DNA of 64,000 bases from Adiantum capillus-veneris (Eukaryota > Streptophyta > Polypodiopsida > Polypodiales > Pteridaceae), in NCBI GenBank assembly GCA_014529385.2, contig CM043962.1, positions 125,658,470-125,722,469 on the forward strand. Reading direction: 5' to 3'. The position numbers and the translations under genes were made by a program. Under the pieces are notes generated by a model, which had not been told where the DNA came from, did not search any database, and saw only the letters and a program-made list of their open reading frames with translations. Positions 52,401 to 58,400 of this stretch are shown piece by piece (the stretch's first letter is position 1; every line of letters starts with the position of its first letter).

Positions 52401-55400
52401 GCAGAGAAAGCAAATCCTACCAAAATGGAGTCTAAACCAACAGGATCGATCTCATCACAATTTCAAGGTCCCTCTATGGCCTCTCCCTCCCAGTCTCCAT
52501 CCTATCCTCAACACTTCTACGGCTTCCCGGGATTCCAACAACCTGTTCCACCCTCACAGCGTGCGCAGTCGTTTCCTGGGTTTCCACCAGCTCCACCTAC
52601 TCAACCGCAACCGTCTCACATGACGCAGCCTGCTGCTCCATACCCGATGTACCCTCCTCATGGCCACTACCCCTCACCATACACTTGGCCTCCATCTCCT
52701 TACCCAACTTACTATCAGCCTCCTCCACCTCCTCCTCCATCATCCGACCACCAACAGTAGAACGCCGATATTTCAAGTCATCAGTTCCGCTTTCCGGGAC
52801 GGGCAGCAGACTTGTGGCGGGCAACCTGTAGCTTGCTACAGTGTCACTTTCACTTTCATATGACAGTAGTTTACAGTTGGGCTTTGGTCAGTTGGTCTTT
52901 GGTCTGGTCGGTTCACACTTGGGCAGACACGTGGCAGGGTGGTCTAGTGGACATCGTGGCCAGGTCATCACTGCCACCCAGTGGGGATAGACTTAGATGA
53001 TATTCTTTGTGAGCCGTTGGTGGCTCTTGATGACTGTACATATGAGTAGTCGTTCTGGGCCAGTGGCATGATCTTTGTACGTAGTAGTCGTCTAGAGTGG
53101 GTTTTTACACAGAGCACGTTTGCACCATCCCGGCACATCTGAGCCTCGACACCCCCATTGTACCTGAGAGTCCTGGGCTGGAGCTGAGTGTGCTGCCACG
53201 CCAGAGTCTGTATCAGTTTGTGAGATAGTCGAGTCATATGTTCTGGTCTGCTGCTGTGTCTTTGAGAGCTCTGTTGACGTCTATTGTTTCCTTTCTGTTC
53301 ATCTGTTTGAGGGAGATTCAGTCTGTTTGAGTGAGATTGTCACGCACATTGCACTGAGGACCACCCATTGTAGAGAGCACGACACGTTATCCGCGCTACA
53401 GCTCTAGAAAGTTGAAGAAGGATCTAGAAAAATCAGAAGGATCAAGAAGGTTCTAGAAGAATTAGAAGGATCAAGAAGGTTCTAGAAGATTCTAACCTCC
53501 TCAAGAAGAATCTAGAAAGTTCTGACCTCCTCAAGTAACCTCCTCAAGCACTCACGCGAGGCATATCCTCTCCTAGATCTTGTCTTGTTATCAGTCTTCT
53601 CAACACCAATTGTGAGGCTCCTATGAGGAAAGTCCTCTTCTAGTTCTTGTCTTATGTTCAAGTCTTGTCCTTGCAATCAAGCTTTGTCTTGTACTCAAGT
53701 CATGTAATCCAAGTCTTGTATCTAGCTCTCTTAATAAAGTATTAAGTCTTGTAATCAAGATTAAGCTTATCATCAAGTCCCAAGTTCTTGTACATTGTGA
53801 GTGCCTCCTCTTGCTCTCTACTAGCTCTATAGGCGCTCATAACACTTGCCTTTTCAAACCGTAAAGTACCCAATCGCCAGGTGAAGATAGTAATTCACGA
53901 CGGTGATGATCAGCAACCCTTTTCTGCTTTGCTTGAATCTTCTCCAAGGCAACTTTGATTTTCTTATACGTTTCATCCATGTTCTCAACATATCGATCTG
54001 CCTCAAAGATCTTGTCCTATGTATGCAAAATGGGAGGAACCTTTTTGCCACCTTCAACAATCTCAAAAGGTGCCTTGCCTGTGGATGAATGCACTGTATT
54101 GTTGTACACATACTCAAGCATAGGCAAATATTGTTCCCACTTGCCCTTATTATCTAAGTCATTAACATTTCAACAGATCCAAGATAGTAGAATTAGCCTC
54201 TTCTAACTGTCCATCAGTTTGTGGATGAAACAAAGTCGAGAACTTAGCGTAGTGCCCATGTTCTCAAATAATCCTCTCCAAAACAAACTCGTCATGCGAG
54301 GATCACGAATACTAACAATCGATTGTGGCATACCACGGTACTTAAAACACATTGTACAAGAATAACGGTGCCATCGGGTCAAATTTTATCTTCTTCTTCA
54401 CAGGAATAAAATGGGTCTGCATGCTGAACCTGCAAATCATGGTCCATATACCATCATTCCGTGTCAGCGTTCTTGGAAGATCAAAGATAAAATCCATAGC
54501 AATGCTTTCCCATGGCTTATCCGGAATCGGTAGTGGTTGTAATAACCATGGTGCCTTTTGCCTGTCAAACTTGACCTTTTGGCAAATCAAGCATGCTTGC
54601 ACGAAGGCATCCACATCTCTCCTCAAAGTAGGCCAATAAAAGAACGTCTCTACCGCTTTCACTTTCGGATCAATTCCACGATGCCCTGCATACGGTGGGA
54701 TATGACTTTCTACCATGACCTTATGTCACAATGTCCTAGTGACACAAAGTCTGCCATGCATCATCATAAAATCGCCTTTGAGGAGGTAGTGCTCATGACG
54801 TTAGCCATCTTGCAATTGTTCAATGATCCTTGCAAAATCTTCATCAATAGCATACTGTTCCTTCATGTCATCAAGCTCATGATGATAAGGAATTGAAATC
54901 TGTGGCTTCCTTGATAACGCATCAGCCACAATATTCTTCTTGCCATCCACCTGCATAATCTGGAAATGGAGCATATAAAGAATGTTTGCTCATCGCATAT
55001 GCTTTTCGGATATTGACTGTGTCAAGAAGTATCGCAAGGTCTGGTGATCTGTCTGGACAACAAAATGAGCACCTAACAGGTAGTGCTTCCAGCTAGAGAG
55101 CGCATGAATCACGGCCAATAACTCTTTCTCATAGATTTGCATGGTCTTTTCTGGCCCTTGTAGGATTTTGCTCTCATAAGCTACTACTTGACCATCTTGC
55201 ATTAGCATTGCTCCGATGCTATTGCCACATGCGTCACACAAATGACTTTTTGAGATCTGGTAAAACAATCACGGGATCTGAAGTCAACTTCTCCTTTTAC
55301 AGACTAAAAGCTGAAATCTCTCTCTGGGTCCATCTGAAAGTGACCTCTTTCTTTTGCAAAGCGTGAAGATGTGAAGCTCTCTCTCCAAAATTCGTGATAA

Positions 55401-58400
55401 ACCTTCTATAGTATGAGCACAATCCCAAGAAGCTTCGGACATTGTGCACAGTCTTCAAGTCTGGCCATGTCTTAATAGCTTCAACCTTTGCGGGATCCAT
55501 TCGAACACCATCCTTTGATACTCTATCCAGCTGACCAGAAGAAATCAAACTTTTAGTCAACCCAAGAAGGTGTCTGACATTCTTGAGCACAAACTGTGTC
55601 CCATTTTGGAGAGCAAGCTTCACCTCACCAACACCACTTATCTCAAGCTCATAAGACTCACCAAGCTCGACGATACCCTACGTCCATGCATAACTAGAGA
55701 ACCACTCTGTGTGTGGTGTCACATGGAAGCTAGCACTCGAGTCAATGATCCAATTTTGTGTATAAAAAGCATCTGTGGCAATATCTGATGTAAAGACAAG
55801 TATGTCTAAGGGAGGTGGCGCGTGAGAAACAAGGGGAGGTGGTGTCTCGGAAACAATCTCAACGACCTCAGAAACCAAGATGTCGGCGGTAGGTGGCGCC
55901 TCATAACAACCTCAACCTTAGGAGCCTAAACTACTTTGAGCTCCTCAACTTTGCCTTTCCCTTTTCCCTGTCATACTTCTCTTGAGACTCTTTTCTCTTG
56001 TTTCAAAATACGGCAGCCACATTTCAAGTGCCCTTTCTTATGGTAGTGGTAGCACTCTACATTACGTATATTCCTGTCTCTGCTTTTGGTGTGAGAGTTT
56101 CTACGCTCTCTACTCTATCCATGGTCATGATTCGAACCCTCTGCTTGTGGGGAACACTAGCCAAATTAGCATCACTATGTCCATTAGCATCAAGAGAAAG
56201 AAGTCTAATCTCTTCTGTGAGCAAATCACTAGTGATATCATTGAAATTTAGCTGTCCCTGTGGAGCAGAATTACGAATGGCTGTATAGAAAGTGTCCTAA
56301 GAGCCTTTTCGATGTCACGTGCATAAACAATGAGACAGAGCTACCTTCCTTCATGTTCTACTAAAACAGCTTCTTCATCAAGAGCACTCTGTTCGAGGCA
56401 CTCTTGCTCTCCCTTGCAGAACATAGGCTCTCCCACTTTGTTCGATGTCTAGAGACATAGCTACCTTCCTTCATGCTCAACTGAAACAGCTTCTTCAAAC
56501 ACTTTGTTTGAGGCACTCTTGCTCTCCCTCGCAGAACATAGGCTCTCCCACAAATCTTTCAGAGTAGGCTTTTCCATAATGGCAAAGAAAACAGATTCGG
56601 TTAGATGTAAATGAATCGTGGCCATAGCTTTGGCATCCAAAAGCTCCCGGTGCGCTTCTGTATACCCATCTCCTTCTCTACGCTCTTTTAGTGGCTCCAA
56701 TAGACCCTTATTGGTCAACACTCCATACACTCTTTCTAATGAGTAAAGTTCATCCCATGCAATATTCTTCTGACACAATATTCTTCTTTGTAAGAAGAAG
56801 CCATCACTGACTAGAGGTACTGCAATCAAGAGAGATGCAATGTTTATGGCGAGTTGCACAGAAATTCCGTTAGAGTCTCCTCTAAAATCTCAACGCAAGA
56901 GTATGAAATAGGCTATGAGAAGCATAAACAAAGCATAAATCAAGCTCGCTGAGCCATCAAGAACGCATAAAACGACTCGCCCGAAAAATCGGGCAGAGTC
57001 TCGTTTGTACGGGGAGCGAAAATCTCAACCCCAAAATATAGCATAAAACCAATCAGAAGCTCAAATAGAGAGTTAAGCTGTGCATAACCAAGTCATACAC
57101 AACGTTAAGCACCTAACCCTCTCTATACATAGCCTACCGTGAGGATAACAAAATACGAACTTTAGCAACCTGTATCATTGAAGATGTCTCATACATCCAA
57201 GAACACCCCAACTCAATAAAGCCTCACGCAGGGCCCTCCAAAGGATCAGCAAGACAACACTATAGTCGAGTCTCAGAAAGGGCCCTCTTTCGGACCGAAT
57301 CTTAGAAACAGTTGGGTAATTGCCACAGGCAAGCCAAATGTGTCTGCAAACTGCAGTGTATGCGCTCAAACCGGCGCCGTATGTGACGCAAGCAGTAAAC
57401 AACAATCCAGGCGGGGATCTCGCCACTAAAAGAGTGCACACAACACAAAATAGTGCTGGTATGCATAACCGTGACGCATACTCCCACTATAGATGTGTAG
57501 ACTGCAGCAAAAAACTGCTTGCTGTACAATACCCAAGGCTTTGGTGTGTCGGGCCACATACCTATATGGCCATCCTTGGCCTCATGAAATCCCGTGTGGA
57601 CTCCACGTCCGAGCTGTGTATACATGGTATGCTCTACGCACCTATCCGTGCATGCCATACGTGCTCCATGGTCTCGATACTGTAGATGACGTGAGACCAT
57701 ATCGCCTCGAAATATCTCTGATGTCTGGCTCTTATTCCATAGATCGCCCGTTTGTGTTGATGCGATAGTCTATAACTGGGGGCTCTCCGTCGCCGACGCT
57801 CTATGAAATCCTCTGCTCTAGCATGGGTGGCTCGCACCGCACCCTGGTGAGATGCCATCTGTGTCGGGCAAAAAAACTGCGTATGCCTCCTCTGTCCGAT
57901 ATGGTCTTTCCCTCTCCCAGTTTGTAACAGGTGCTCTTTGTGCTGTTACATCTCAAATAGAAAGCAGCCTAAGTGTTGCTGGTCTGCGGTCATCATCACT
58001 TGAGTAAAGAGAGAACTCCGTCCGTCCAAACAAAGAGGGGTAACTGGGATGCCACTAAAACAAGCACAACTGCAGACGATATGTCCCTCAGACCCTGCCT
58101 CAAACTGTGTAGCCTACACATCCTGGCCTCCATTGAGATGCCCACTGCTCTACTTACCTCAATCTGAGGGGGGGTGGGATGAGACCTTGGGCTGACCAAT
58201 CACTACTGTCAGGGTGCTGAATAAAGTTCTTTGCCTTTGATGGTTCTTTTTTTATGTTGTGTTCTGTGCTTCTTCCTCATGCTTTCTCTTTCTGTCCTTC
58301 ATTCTTTCAGTTTTTTGCTTGTGTGTGGTGCATGTGTCGCTCCATGTTATACTGGAACTTCTGGATGGGCAGCTGTGTTTTAAACGAGTTTTAGTGGGGA

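Larger units (their letters stand above)
43550..53400 (+). mobile_element. Gypsy-type retrotransposon, 9,851 bp, with an extra third ORF
   Basis: LTRs of 574 bases at 43550-44123 and 52827-53400, ending in inverted TGTAGC...GCTACA (first base of the 5' copy mutated to C). Target duplication GCTCT at 43545-43549 and 53401-53405. LTRs differ at about 14 sites by eye. Order: gag with three CCHC knuckles, protease-RT, RNase H-integrase, a C-rich repeat, then ORF3. No chromodomain, and RLL-FQEFDFE after RNase H suggests the Tat/Athila/Ogre branch (inference). It interrupts the LTR of another gypsy. Confidence 0.92.
42761..53845 (+). mobile_element. Ty3/gypsy 3' end: integrase C-terminus and LTR, split by the 9.85-kb element
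   Basis: 42900-43430 carries an integrase remnant in shifting frames: SFWKNLFKIQVVKINLSLFN, HPESDGQTKGVNQAVEQY, RRAQQRYKASVNKHQ, RIYAIFHVLVLE. Purine tract GAGAAGGGGATAA (43464-43476) precedes an LTR start TGTCATGG at 43477. The LTR is cut at 43549 and resumes at 53406 after the inserted element and its duplicated GCTCT. It continues with repeated TCTAGAA phrases and ends near CTCATAACA (53845). Confidence 0.7.

Noticed and set aside
57302-57700. A Cys-rich minus-strand protein
   Set aside because: Overlaps a plus-strand open stretch of equal length; no recognised domain or start context.
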